Below, piece after piece: positions 35,941-45,285 of a DNA stretch of 64,000 nt (its first letter is position 1; each line of letters begins with the position of its first letter). Both the position numbers and the translations under genes were made by a program. Below the pieces are notes generated by a model. The model ran no database searches. It had not been told where the DNA came from and saw nothing but the letters and a program-made list of their open reading frames with translations. The stretch covers positions 20,502 to 84,501 of the forward strand of contig JAAYAJ010000007.1 in assembly GCA_012719455.1 (NCBI GenBank). The letters run 5' to 3'. The stretch is from Acidobacteriota bacterium. Its GTDB lineage: Bacteria; Acidobacteriota; UBA6911.

Positions 35941-36247
35941 ACCTGATCAAAGGCGCCGAATAATAACGCATTCCCGGGGACCAATGCAAGCGGGTTTCGC
36001 GAAAAACGCGCGGAAGCATCGTTGGTGAGCGCCCGCGCATGCATGGAGCCGAGGAAATCTCCGCGCCGGGGTGGGGTCGGAACCTGGAGGGAATATGATT
36101 TAAATGCTTGATGGATAAGTCGTTTGTTGTTAAAATGCCTTTGGATTGAACTTTACCGGCTTCAACACCAGGCGGACCGTATGTGGTTGCGGCGCCTGAT
36201 CGAGTATCGACTATTGAATGGAATTGCACAGTGGAGAGGCTAAAAAT
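35941..36247 (+). promoter_or_regulatory. Upstream region of the OmpA/PKD gene with a sigma-70-like promoter
   Basis: This 307-base region between the tRNA and the OmpA-type gene has no gene of its own. A good promoter is visible on the plus strand: TTGATG (36108-36113), 17 bases, then TAAAAT (36131-36136). It would give a leader of about 105 bases before the ATG at 36248. The surrounding sequence is markedly AT-rich. A GGAGAGG ribosome site lies just ahead of the gene. Confidence 0.6.
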
Positions 36248-38380
36248 ATGAACAAAAGGTGCATGCGCGTAGCAGCGGCAAGCATAGTATTGTTACTATT
36301 CTCACTTTCCGGTTTCGCGCAGGATACAGCAACGAGCAGGATGAAGGCCGCCAGCCTTGACGGCACCACGGGTCTTTTCAAGACCTGGGACGCCGAAAAC
36401 CTGCGGAAGGGCGAAGCCAATTTCACCTTCGGCTACGATCAGCTCAACCGTGACCCGGGACAACTCACGGTCGGTCGGGCGGTGGTCGGGGCGGCTGTGG
36501 GTGTAATGGACCGGTTTGAATTTTTCGGGTCCTGGGAAGCCTACCGGCGTATCGAGGCCGACAATATCCGATACAACCGCCCGGTCGGCTTGCAACTGTT
36601 CCCCTCCCAGAACCCGGCCAACCAAGCCTACGCCAGCCAGGTGGCCCCCTTCATTAATGTGGACGAGGCGAGCGGGCGCGGCGACGTGCACCTGGGCTTC
36701 AAACTGGGCCTGTTATCGGAGCGCCGGGGGAACCCGGTAAGCATCGCGTTTACGGGCTTCGGGACGATCCCCGGCCACCGCGAAGCCGGTGGGTTGCTCG
36801 ATGGCCTGTCCTCGGGCGCCTACCAGGGCGGGTTCGCCATGCTGCTGTCCAAGACAGCGTCGGGCCTGGTTCGCTTCCACGCCAACGTCGGCACCAACAT
36901 GTACGATGACGCCAAGGTGTCCAATGCCGACTACCAGCACGAGTTCCTCTACCGTTTCGGCGCGGAATTCCCGTTGACCCGGCCGTACCGCGTGATCGCG
37001 GAACTGGACGGGCGGAACTACTACGGGAGGGAAACGACCCCCGGCTGGAACCCGAACCAGAATCCGGTCGACCTCATCGTTGGAATGCGTTTCTATCCCA
37101 GGGACTGGATCGCGCTCGGCGCTGGATACCAGGCTTCCATCAACCACGTGACCCGCAACGCTGCGCTGGGCGTGGAGCCCGCGAGTTCGCACGGCTTCGT
37201 CGTTCAGGGCGCCGTGGGCCTGCGTAAGAACGATCCCCCCACAGTCAACTGTGCGGTGGCGAAAAACACCATCCTCCAGGATGAGACCACCACGATCCGG
37301 GCCAACGCGAGCGATCCCGACGGCGACCAGCTGACCTACTCCTGGACGACCACGGGCGGCAAGGTGACCGGAAGCGGGGAGACGGCGACGTTTGACGCCA
37401 CCGGGCTGGCCCCGGGCAAGTACACGGTGACGGCCACCGTGCGCGACAAGAAGCACGAGGCTTCCTGCTCGAGCGAGATCACCGTGCTCAAGAAAAACGT
37501 CGGACCCCAGGTTACCATGGAGCCCACGTCCTTCAGCATCCTCCCGGGCGAGAGCGCCAACCTGCGCTGCATGGCGACCGACGCGAACAATGACGCGTTG
37601 ACCTACAGCTGGACCGTCAACGGGCAGAAACTGGCCGCGGAAGGGCCGCAGATCACCTTCGGTTCCGAAGGGAGACAGCCGGGATCCTACGACGTCGTCT
37701 GCACCGTCAGCGACGGACAGGAGACTGCTTCCGCCTCCGCCAAGGGGACCATCCGGGAAAAGCCGAATCAACCCCCGGTGATCGAATGCCAGACCACGAC
37801 GGTCGATGTGGCCTCCGGGCAGTCGGTTCAGCTCTCCTCCAAGGCGAGCGATCCCGATGGCGACCGGCTGACCTACAGCTGGTCCGGTCCCGGGAACGCC
37901 GTCAGCGGTAAGGACAACACCGCCACATTCAACGCCGCCGGCGTCAGGGCGGGAAGCTACATCGTTTCCGTCGGAGTCGACGACGGGCGCGGTGGGAAGG
38001 CCTCCTGCAGCATGACGGTCAACGTCTCGGAACGGATCAGCGTGACCCGGGACAACTGCGGATTCTTCAGCCCGCGCGGCACCCGCGTGGACAACTGCGC
38101 CAAGGCCATCCTCGACGACCTGGCCGTGCGCATGAAGAACGATCCGAAGCTGCGCGCGAACATCATCGGGTATACCGATGGTTCCAGCTACGAGAAGCGG
38201 AAGAAGGGACTCGGCGAGGCGCGGGCGCGCGCAATGGCCGACTACCTTGGTACGCAGGGGGTCGAAGCCTCCCGGTTGACCCTCACCGACGGTGAGGACA
38301 ACAACCCGGTGGGCGACAACGCCACGGAGGCCGGCCGCAAGCTGAACCGCCGTGTGGAGATCGAACTCTCCGTACGTTAA
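36248..38380 (+). CDS. OmpA-family outer-membrane protein with three PKD/Ig-like repeats
   Basis: The start at 36248 gives a signal peptide (MNKRCMRVAAASIVLLLFSL, cleaved near GFAQ). The 710-residue protein has three parts. Residues about 30-330 resemble an outer-membrane beta barrel with alternating residues and many aromatic strand ends. Residues about 335-590 hold three PKD-like repeats (DPDGDQLTYSW, DANNDALTYSW, DPDGDRLTYSW). The C-terminus is an OmpA peptidoglycan-binding domain (GYTDGSSYEKR, LNRRVEIEL). It probably links the outer membrane to peptidoglycan. It is abundant-type, with a good promoter, and followed by a GC-rich hairpin. Confidence 0.85.
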   Translation: MNKRCMRVAAASIVLLLFSLSGFAQDTATSRMKAASLDGTTGLFKTWDAENLRKGEANFTFGYDQLNRDPGQLTVGRAVVGAAVGVMDRFEFFGSWEAYRRIEADNIRYNRPVGLQLFPSQNPANQAYASQVAPFINVDEASGRGDVHLGFKLGLLSERRGNPVSIAFTGFGTIPGHREAGGLLDGLSSGAYQGGFAMLLSKTASGLVRFHANVGTNMYDDAKVSNADYQHEFLYRFGAEFPLTRPYRVIAELDGRNYYGRETTPGWNPNQNPVDLIVGMRFYPRDWIALGAGYQASINHVTRNAALGVEPASSHGFVVQGAVGLRKNDPPTVNCAVAKNTILQDETTTIRANASDPDGDQLTYSWTTTGGKVTGSGETATFDATGLAPGKYTVTATVRDKKHEASCSSEITVLKKNVGPQVTMEPTSFSILPGESANLRCMATDANNDALTYSWTVNGQKLAAEGPQITFGSEGRQPGSYDVVCTVSDGQETASASAKGTIREKPNQPPVIECQTTTVDVASGQSVQLSSKASDPDGDRLTYSWSGPGNAVSGKDNTATFNAAGVRAGSYIVSVGVDDGRGGKASCSMTVNVSERISVTRDNCGFFSPRGTRVDNCAKAILDDLAVRMKNDPKLRANIIGYTDGSSYEKRKKGLGEARARAMADYLGTQGVEASRLTLTDGEDNNPVGDNATEAGRKLNRRVEIELSVR

Positions 38381-38399
38381 TCCCATAAGTCCACTGCAA

Positions 38400-38433
38400 A
38401 ACCGGGGGGCGGCACCAACGCCGCCCCCCGGTT
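38400..38433. terminator. Strong GC-rich hairpin after the OmpA/PKD gene, no U-tract
   Basis: AACCGGGGGGCGGC and GCCGCCCCCCGGTT form a 14-bp perfect stem with loop ACCAAC, 20 bases after the stop codon. There is no run of T on the plus strand, so it is either a U-less terminator or an mRNA-stabilising 3' structure. Confidence 0.6.
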
Positions 38434-38450
38434 CCAATCCCACACTTCTG

Positions 38451-38456
38451 TTATAC
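38451..38456 (+). promoter_or_regulatory. Candidate -10 element giving a leaderless transcript
   Basis: TTATAC sits nine bases before the ATG at 38465. If used, transcription would start at or within a few bases of the start codon. No Shine-Dalgarno and no clear -35 box are seen, as the terminator stem fills that position. This is an inference only. Confidence 0.35.
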
Positions 38457-38464
38457 TCCTGTTC

Positions 38465-40396
38465 ATGAGCGGTAAAATTTCCAGGGTTGTTTTCTGTGTC
38501 CTCATCCTGCTGGGCACGGGCGGCGCCGGCGCAGTCGACCGGGCGGAAACGCCCCGGTTCGAGCGGATCGGCCCCTTCGGAGGCGACGTGCGCTCGCTGC
38601 TTGTCGACCCGGGGGAGAGTCGTATCGCCTATCTCGGCACGAGCAACGGCAAGATCTTCAAGTCTTCCGACCATGGCGGTACGTGGAAAGCGCTCTATCC
38701 GGGGATCGGCAACAGCTCCTACGTCATTGATACCCTGATCGCCCATCCGACGGAGCGAGGAAGGGTATATGCGGGAGCCTGGGATCTCCATTCCGACGGC
38801 GGGGGGCTGTTCATGAGCCGGGATCACGGCCAAAGCTGGCACGCCGTGGGGCTCCCCTCCGGCGCCGCCGCCGTGAGGGGGATGGACATCTGCCGCACTC
38901 GTCCCGAACACATGATCCTGGCCACCCTGGACGGCGTGTTCGTCAGCCGGGACGGCGGGACGGGCTGGAGACGGGTCGGGGGAAATAGCCTCAGGAAGGC
39001 GGAATCAGTCGCCATCGACCCTTATAATCCCGATCTCCTCTACGTGGGGACCTGGCGGCTGAGTTACCTCTCCACCGATGCGGGCGCAAGCTGGAAAAGG
39101 GTCGAGGCGGGAATGCCGCTCGATTCCGACGTCTTCTCCATCGCCATCAGCGGGCATGACCCTAAGATCGTCTATTCCAGCGCCTGCAGCGGGGTCTACC
39201 GCTCCGATAACCGGGCGGGGTCATGGACACGGCTGAAGGTGCTCCCTGATCGGTTCACGATCAGGGCCCTGGTCGTTTACCCCGACCCGGTCAACCCGTC
39301 CAGGGTCTACACCGGCACCACCGAAGGGTTGTACGTAAGCAACAACGAAGGGCGCACATGGCGCCCCCTTACGGACAAGGGGGTTACCGTCAACGCCATC
39401 CAGGTCGATCCCGTCCGTCCCGAACGAATCCTGATCGGTACGGAATACCAGGGAGTGCTCCGGAGCGAGGACGGCGGCCGGAACTGGGTGGAGTCCAACG
39501 CGGGATTCATCCACAAGCAGATCTCCTGGATCCTGCCCGACCCCAGCCACGAAGGGCGCTTTGCCATGGGGGTTCATTCGGGAAGTGGCGGGTGGTACGC
39601 GTACGAGGAGAGCGGTTCCCGGTGGAGCCATTCTCAGATCGAACCCGGGATGAGAATTCTCTCCTTCCTGATCCTGCCCCGGAACCGGGGAACACTCGTC
39701 GGCACCCCCCAGGGGATTTACCATCAGGCGCCCGGAGCGCGGGGCTGGGTCAAGCTCCAGGGATCTATCGGCAAACGCACCATCTACAGCCTGGCCGCGG
39801 ATCCCGCCAGTGCCATTCTCTATGCCGGAACCGATCAGGGCATCTACCGCGCCCCCCTGGACACTCTCAATTTCCGTATGCCGCCAGCCTACCGGTTCAG
39901 CCCGAAGGCCTGGAGCCTCGTCGCCCCGGAGACGCAGCCGGGAACGGTCTACGCCGGAACCAGCCTCGGCCTGCTCCGTTCCGAGGACCGGGGGACCACC
40001 TGGAAGGTGATTTCCATGCACGGGTTGCCCGAACGGGTCACCATCGAGAACCTCGCCCTGTCGCCCGACGGCGGGAAGCACATGTTTGCCGGGACCGCGG
40101 CGGGCCTTTTCGAATCGAGCGACGGCGGGTTTTACTGGCGGCGGGCAGGCGACGGCAGCCTGGGCATGAGCATTTCCTCCGTCGCCTTCCTCGACGCCGA
40201 CGGGAAACAGGTCCTGGCCGCGGACAAGACCGCCGGGGGCGTGTATTACTCGCGGGATGCTGGGGAGAACTGGGAGCGCATCTTTTCGCCGGAATTTGAA
40301 TCCCCCATCTATTGCCTGACCCCCGATCCACGCCACCCTGGGCGCGTTTACCTGGGAACGCGCTGGGAAGGAGTCTACCGCCTTTCACTCCCCTAG
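38465..40396 (+). CDS. Exported BNR/Asp-box repeat (sortilin-like propeller) protein
   Basis: The 643-residue protein has a signal peptide (MSGKISRVVFCVLILLGTGG) and many Asp-box motifs of the S-x-D-x-G-x-T-W kind: SSDHGGTWK, STDAGASWK, SNNEGRTWR, SEDGGRNW, SEDRGTTWK, SRDAGENW. Each lies about 45-60 residues apart, alternating with AYLGTSNG or VYAGT strands. This makes a beta propeller of perhaps ten blades, like sortilin or VPS10 and photosystem II assembly factor relatives. Such proteins bind ligands rather than catalyse. It is followed after 14 bases by an M16-like protein, probably co-transcribed. The ligand is unknown. Confidence 0.8.
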   Translation: MSGKISRVVFCVLILLGTGGAGAVDRAETPRFERIGPFGGDVRSLLVDPGESRIAYLGTSNGKIFKSSDHGGTWKALYPGIGNSSYVIDTLIAHPTERGRVYAGAWDLHSDGGGLFMSRDHGQSWHAVGLPSGAAAVRGMDICRTRPEHMILATLDGVFVSRDGGTGWRRVGGNSLRKAESVAIDPYNPDLLYVGTWRLSYLSTDAGASWKRVEAGMPLDSDVFSIAISGHDPKIVYSSACSGVYRSDNRAGSWTRLKVLPDRFTIRALVVYPDPVNPSRVYTGTTEGLYVSNNEGRTWRPLTDKGVTVNAIQVDPVRPERILIGTEYQGVLRSEDGGRNWVESNAGFIHKQISWILPDPSHEGRFAMGVHSGSGGWYAYEESGSRWSHSQIEPGMRILSFLILPRNRGTLVGTPQGIYHQAPGARGWVKLQGSIGKRTIYSLAADPASAILYAGTDQGIYRAPLDTLNFRMPPAYRFSPKAWSLVAPETQPGTVYAGTSLGLLRSEDRGTTWKVISMHGLPERVTIENLALSPDGGKHMFAGTAAGLFESSDGGFYWRRAGDGSLGMSISSVAFLDADGKQVLAADKTAGGVYYSRDAGENWERIFSPEFESPIYCLTPDPRHPGRVYLGTRWEGVYRLSLP

Positions 40397-40410
40397 GAGG
40401 CCGGCCGGTC

Positions 40411-43137
40411 ATGAAAGGAATCCGATACGGGATTGCGATCGCAGCCATCGGATTTCTGCTGGTCCCGCTTGGACTGCCGCAGTCGAGGCGCAGCAGCCGG
40501 CGTGCGGCACCGGAGCCCCGTGCCCCTTTCCTGCTCGAGTCCATTTCGTACGAGGAGGCGGCGCCGGGGACGCGGGTGGTGCTGAAAAACGGGATGACGG
40601 TCCTGGTCCACGAAACCCGGACCGCGCAGCTGATTTCGGCGCAGGCCTACGTGGCGCGCGTCGGCGCCCTGGCCGATGACGACGCCTTGGCGGAACTGGT
40701 CGGGGCGCTGGTGTGTCGCGGGGGGACGCCGGGGAGAGCGGGGACCTTCCGGCAGCGGGTCCAGGCCCTGGGCGGCGTTTTCTCCCGGCGCACCGACCCG
40801 GAACATAACCTCCTGGAAATCACCGCCCCCGCGGAACGCTGGAGCCAGGTACTGCGACTACAAGCTGAAGCGCTGCAACGCCCCTCCTTCGATCCGGAGG
40901 TGGTGCAAAGCGAATCCCTTCTCCTTGCCGCAGAGGCGCGGGCACGGCTGGCTCCCCCGGAGGCAGCCGCGCGAGCGGCCCTTTTCGAGGAAGGATCGGG
41001 CCGACAGGCACCGTGGCGCGACGGGAAACCGGGTGACCCGGACAAAGCGCGGGCGGCCTTTACCGCGGCCTACACCCCTGCGGCCATGACCCTGGTGGTT
41101 GCCGGGGACATCCGTTCGAGCGATATCCTCAATGAAATTGTCCGTCTTTACGACATGGCCCCGGGACGGGCGATCAGAACGCCCGGTCGTCCGGCGGGGA
41201 AGCGGCCGGGTTTCCGCTATCGCTCTCTTAGGTGGGAGGGCCCACCGGCGAAGATCGTGTTCGGTTTCCGGACGCCGCCGGAGGGGGGGGGAGATTTCGC
41301 CGCCACGGAGGTTCTGGCGGCCCTGCTGGGGGGAGGGCGCAGTTCGTTGCTCGCGGTTGGTTGGGGGGAGCGCGAAGGGCTGCTGCTGAACACCCGCGCC
41401 ATGGTTGCACCCAATCAGGGCATGCTGCTTCTGGAGGCGGAAACGGACGAGGCGGACGTCGATCGCGCTGAACTGGCGGTCATGACCGAAATCGAGCGGA
41501 TCAAGGAAAGGGATCCCGAACGGGCGGAGATGGAGCGCGCGCTCGGCTGGCTGGAAGGGGCCTACTGGCGGGCGTTCGAGACGGTCGGCGGCCGGGCCGC
41601 ACTGCTTGCCCGCTGCGAGTTTTCCGGGAATTGGAAAAGGATGCGGTCCTATCCATCCGAGTGGCGCCGGGTCAAGGCGGGCGAGGTACGGCAGGCAGCC
41701 GCCCGTCACCTGCGCCTGGACAATGCCATCCTGGTGGAGTGTCTTCCGGAATCCTCCGAGCGGCGGCCGGTCACGGCCGCCGTGGTGAGAAAGACGCTGG
41801 AGGGGTTGCTGCCGGAGGCGGTGGCGGAAGCCGGTCGGAGGGGGGAGAAGGAAGTGGTCTATGCCGTAACCCTCCCGGAGGGCGGGGGGAGGTTCGAGCC
41901 GAGCGAAGTCCAATACCCACTGCGCACGGCTTCGATCCTGCGCGGCCCCGACCTGTATATCCAGGAGGACCATTCTACCCCCGTTATCGACCTGGGGCTG
42001 TTCTTCCCGGGGGGGAGAGGGACGGAAACGTCCACGAACGCCGGGATCACGGCCCTGATGCTGGAGACGATGATCCCCCCCGCCGTGCTGCGCCAGGTGG
42101 AAATCCTGGGGGGGGCGGTCGAGAGCGTGGCGGGGGATGATTTTTTCGGCTTTTTTCTCTCCGTCCCTTCCGCCAATTTCGCGGCCGCCTTCGAGCCGCT
42201 TTCGCGGGCGATCCGCAACCCTGGGTTTGTTCCGGAGACGGTCGAATGGGGAAAGCGTGTGCGGTCGGCCGAAATCGCACGGCGGAAGGACTCCCGGGAG
42301 GCCCGGACACGGGGGATTGAGGGAGTTCTTTTTCCCGATTCCCTCCACGCTCCGACCATGGACGAGGAGGCCTCGGCCCTCCCCGCGTTGACGGCCGAGG
42401 CGCTCGAACTTTGGCACCGGGAGACGGTGCGCGGACATAAGCCGATCGTAGCCGCCGTCGGGGACATGACCGGGACCGCCCTGGCCGCCCACTTCGTGAA
42501 GGATTTCAGCGGCTCCCGCATGCGGGAGGTCGGGCGCCGGGGGGAATTCGCCAAGCCCCGTGAAAAAGGGATCGCGCTCGAGGCGCGCTCGGCTCGGCCC
42601 GGGACGATGCTCCTGGTCGGGTACCCGGCGCCCCCCGAAGAAGACGAGGACCTCTACGCGCTCCGTGTGCTCGAGGGATACCTGGGGGGGATGGGGAGGC
42701 TCGGGCAGGAGCTGCGGGACCGCCTTGGGATAGCCTGGCATGCCGATTTCATCTTCCGGCCGCGCCTGCCGGGCGGGAGTGCGGTCGCCTTCGCCCTCAT
42801 GGGAGACGGGGATGGGGAGGCGGCGCGTGCGGCGATGCAGGCGGAACTGGACGCCGCCGGGCGGCGCCCGCCGGGTGCGCACGATTTGCGGGCCGCCGAG
42901 GCGGCGGCCGTGGGGATGCACCGCATCCGCCGGCAGGAGCGACGCGACAGGATAATGGAGATGGTGCGACACTTCATGGCCGGGAAGGGGATGGACGAGT
43001 ACCGGGAGTTTGAACGGAACCTCCAAGGAGTGACCGAGGAGGATTTCGCAGCGGCGGCGGCGCGGATCCTCCGTCCGGAAAAGGGGGTCGTGCTGAAGAT
43101 CCGGGGGGCCTCGGGCCCGCAGGGGGCGCGAAGATGA
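40411..43137 (+). CDS. M16-family peptidase homologue lacking the zinc motif
   Basis: The start at 40411, with CTAGGAGG upstream, gives an exported protein of 908 residues (MKGIRYGIAIAAIGFLLVPL). Two M16 halves are recognisable: VLKNGMTVLVHETRTAQLIS near residue 57, and EDHSTPVIDLGLFFPGGRGT in the second half. The zinc motif HxxEH should lie where the sequence reads DALAELVGALVCRGGT; here H, E and H are replaced by E95, G98 and A99. The equivalent place in the second half also lacks it. It is therefore probably a non-catalytic M16 protein, like the regulatory subunits that pair with active M16 proteins, or a chaperone. No active partner is in the window. Confidence 0.75.
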   Translation: MKGIRYGIAIAAIGFLLVPLGLPQSRRSSRRAAPEPRAPFLLESISYEEAAPGTRVVLKNGMTVLVHETRTAQLISAQAYVARVGALADDDALAELVGALVCRGGTPGRAGTFRQRVQALGGVFSRRTDPEHNLLEITAPAERWSQVLRLQAEALQRPSFDPEVVQSESLLLAAEARARLAPPEAAARAALFEEGSGRQAPWRDGKPGDPDKARAAFTAAYTPAAMTLVVAGDIRSSDILNEIVRLYDMAPGRAIRTPGRPAGKRPGFRYRSLRWEGPPAKIVFGFRTPPEGGGDFAATEVLAALLGGGRSSLLAVGWGEREGLLLNTRAMVAPNQGMLLLEAETDEADVDRAELAVMTEIERIKERDPERAEMERALGWLEGAYWRAFETVGGRAALLARCEFSGNWKRMRSYPSEWRRVKAGEVRQAAARHLRLDNAILVECLPESSERRPVTAAVVRKTLEGLLPEAVAEAGRRGEKEVVYAVTLPEGGGRFEPSEVQYPLRTASILRGPDLYIQEDHSTPVIDLGLFFPGGRGTETSTNAGITALMLETMIPPAVLRQVEILGGAVESVAGDDFFGFFLSVPSANFAAAFEPLSRAIRNPGFVPETVEWGKRVRSAEIARRKDSREARTRGIEGVLFPDSLHAPTMDEEASALPALTAEALELWHRETVRGHKPIVAAVGDMTGTALAAHFVKDFSGSRMREVGRRGEFAKPREKGIALEARSARPGTMLLVGYPAPPEEDEDLYALRVLEGYLGGMGRLGQELRDRLGIAWHADFIFRPRLPGGSAVAFALMGDGDGEAARAAMQAELDAAGRRPPGAHDLRAAEAAAVGMHRIRRQERRDRIMEMVRHFMAGKGMDEYREFERNLQGVTEEDFAAAAARILRPEKGVVLKIRGASGPQGARR

Positions 43138-43291
43138 CAAAGGCGCCGGGGTCCCGGACGGGGCGCCGCAGCCGCGCGGCGAAGGCAGGGCTGGTCCTGG
43201 GGGAGGAATGGCTTGACGCCGCTGCGGTGTGCGCACTACTCTGGGTTTCGACATCTGCGGCTTCAGCCGCCATAAAACAAAGGGGTGCCTC

Positions 43292-44374
43292 ATGTCCATC
43301 GCCGACCGGAAGGAGGCCGCATCCGGCCCCGATCCGCAATCCATGATCACGCTGGTGGAAGCATTTCCGGATCACATCGCCGCATCCGCCCGGACTACGG
43401 CGGGTATCGACCTGCCATCGGCCGCGCGGCCCGAGGCGGTGATCGTCAGCGGGCTCGGTGGATCGGCCATCGCCGGCGACCTTGCGCTGGCCATCGCCGG
43501 CGCACAACTGGAGACTCCTATCCTGGTCAGCCGCGATTACACCCTCCCCGCATGGGTCGGCCCCCGCACCGCGGTAGTAGCCTGCAGTTATTCGGGAAAT
43601 ACCGAGGAAACGCTCAGCGCCTACGCCCAGGCCCGCCGGGCCGGGGCCCGCATCCTGTGTATCAGCTCGGGAGGGGAACTCTCCCGGCGCGCCCGGGCCG
43701 ACGGCTTCCCCCTGCTTCCGCTCCCCGGGGGATTCCCCCCGCGGGCCGCGCTGGGGCATGCGCTGATGACCCTGCTGGGGGCGCTCGAGGCGCTGCGGGT
43801 GATTCCGGCCCAGGGGGGGACGGTGGGGGAAACAGTGGAGATCCTGGAGAGAGTTAGGGACGAGTGCGGGGCCGGGGCGCCAGCGGAGACGAATCCAGCC
43901 CGGGCCCTGGCCCGCTCGCTCCACGGAAAGATCACGGCCGTCTACGGCTCGAGCGGCGTCATGGGCGCCTGCGCCTATCGCTGGCGTTCCCAGATCGAGG
44001 AGAATGCCAAGAATCTGGCGTTCCACCACCTGCTCCCGGAGATGAACCACAATGAACTGGTTGGGTGGCGTTTCCCCGAGACCGGGCTCAGGGGAATCGG
44101 AGTGGTCTTGCTGCGGGACCGCGGGGACCACCCGCAGGTGCAGCGGCGTTTCGAACTGACGCGCGGGGTCATCGCGCCCGCGGCGGGGAGTGTCGACGAG
44201 GTGTGGAGCCGCGGGGAGTCTCTCCTCTGCCGAGTCCTCTCGACCCTCTACCTGGGGGATTTCGTGAGCCTCTACCTGGCCTACCTGAACCGCGTCGATC
44301 CCACCCCCGTCAGCGTGATCGAGGACTTCAAGCGGGCGCTCGCGGGCGCCCGGGGCGCCTCGGCGGAGGAGTAG
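43292..44374 (+). CDS. Bifunctional phosphoglucose/phosphomannose isomerase
   Basis: The 360-residue protein starts MSIADRKEAASGPDPQ at 43292 after AAAGGGGT. It has the two SIS domains of the archaeal/bacterial PGI/PMI family: SGLGGSAIAGDLALAI and CSYSGNTEETLSAYAQA in the first, VYGSSGVMGACAYRW and PEMNHNELVGW in the second. The Glu and His of ENAKNLAFHH and NHNELVGW match the catalytic region. It interconverts glucose-6-phosphate, fructose-6-phosphate and mannose-6-phosphate. This could link to glucose-1-phosphate made by the sucrose phosphorylase at the left of the window, though the two are far apart. Next comes the TonB-C gene, eight bases on. Confidence 0.87.
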   Translation: MSIADRKEAASGPDPQSMITLVEAFPDHIAASARTTAGIDLPSAARPEAVIVSGLGGSAIAGDLALAIAGAQLETPILVSRDYTLPAWVGPRTAVVACSYSGNTEETLSAYAQARRAGARILCISSGGELSRRARADGFPLLPLPGGFPPRAALGHALMTLLGALEALRVIPAQGGTVGETVEILERVRDECGAGAPAETNPARALARSLHGKITAVYGSSGVMGACAYRWRSQIEENAKNLAFHHLLPEMNHNELVGWRFPETGLRGIGVVLLRDRGDHPQVQRRFELTRGVIAPAAGSVDEVWSRGESLLCRVLSTLYLGDFVSLYLAYLNRVDPTPVSVIEDFKRALAGARGASAEE

Positions 44375-44382
44375 CGGAGCTT

Positions 44383-45285
44383 ATGGAAAAGCTGTCGGGA
44401 AGAGGGTGGATGACATTGGTGGTCTCCCTCTGCATGGCCGGGTTCGCCCTCGCAGCGGCGGCACCCACGCCGAGCCGGACCTTCGCCTACGTGGATGCCG
44501 ACACCCTCATCACGGCCGAGGTGGCGGGAGAACGTTCCTTCGTGGTCAATGTCATCAACCTGTCGGAATTCGTCATCGTCGTTCAGCCGAGCGAGTTCAT
44601 CTACCGCGCGGGATCGGGCGCCTTTTACATCGGCCAGGTCTACGAATCGGATCCGGTCGACCCCGGCGGGGAAGGCGAATGCTTCACCGCGTCTTTTCTG
44701 CTCCAGGGGCACAGCTATGTCGGGCTGACCGTCATCGGGGCTTTCCGCGAGCTGGACTCCATCAGCGAACTGAGCGTGCGAGTCGGCTCGCGACGGTACT
44801 TCCTCCAACCCCTGGCGCAGAGCGCTTTCGATCAACTGGCGCTGCAGATCGGCGAGCTCGACCTCGAGAGCGTCGATCCGGGGGGGATGCTCGGAAAAGC
44901 CGGGATCCGTTTCATGGGGCGCCTGGAGCGTACGGACGGCACCCCGGCGTGGGACCGCGACTGGGAGGGGCTCTTGACGGAGGACGGGACCAACCCGCCC
45001 AAGATCATCGCGCGGCCGGAGATCCCTCCCACGACCCAGGCGCGCAAGGCGAAGACCTGGGGGAAGGTGAAACTCTCCGGCGTCATCACCAAAAACGGGG
45101 GGATCCAGGGGCTGAAGGTGGTGAGAGGCCTGGGACGGGGCCTGGACGAGCGGGCTCTGGAGGGGGTGAAGAACAGCTGGGTCTTCCTCCCGGCGACGAA
45201 GAACGGGGAAGTGGTCGAGACGATGATCGGCATCGAGGTGGAGTTCAGGGATCCTGAAAGGGAGAGAAAGGCGCCGGCGGAATGA
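44383..45285 (+). CDS. Exported protein with C-terminal TonB-C-like domain
   Basis: The 300-residue protein starts at ATG 44383 (MEKLSGRGWMTLVVSLCMAG), with an N-terminal signal or anchor. The middle part (about residues 30-190) is not recognised. The last 80 residues (WGKVKLSGVITKNGGIQGLKV, then LDERALEGVKNSWVFLPA) match the TonB C-terminal fold with its typical LDxxAxxAVxxW-F-P pattern. It lacks the long Pro-rich linker of true TonB. ExbB/ExbD are absent. It is more likely a TonB-C domain protein of unknown periplasmic role. The downstream holC-like gene overlaps its stop codon by four bases (ATGA). Confidence 0.65.
   Translation: MEKLSGRGWMTLVVSLCMAGFALAAAAPTPSRTFAYVDADTLITAEVAGERSFVVNVINLSEFVIVVQPSEFIYRAGSGAFYIGQVYESDPVDPGGEGECFTASFLLQGHSYVGLTVIGAFRELDSISELSVRVGSRRYFLQPLAQSAFDQLALQIGELDLESVDPGGMLGKAGIRFMGRLERTDGTPAWDRDWEGLLTEDGTNPPKIIARPEIPPTTQARKAKTWGKVKLSGVITKNGGIQGLKVVRGLGRGLDERALEGVKNSWVFLPATKNGEVVETMIGIEVEFRDPERERKAPAE

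Noticed and set aside
43134-43346. 70-codon ORF between the M16 and PGI/PMI genes
   Set aside because: It overlaps both neighbours and lacks a credible product.
40858-43350. 830-codon minus-strand ORF opposite the M16 gene
   Set aside because: Arg/Pro-rich antisense shadow without motifs.
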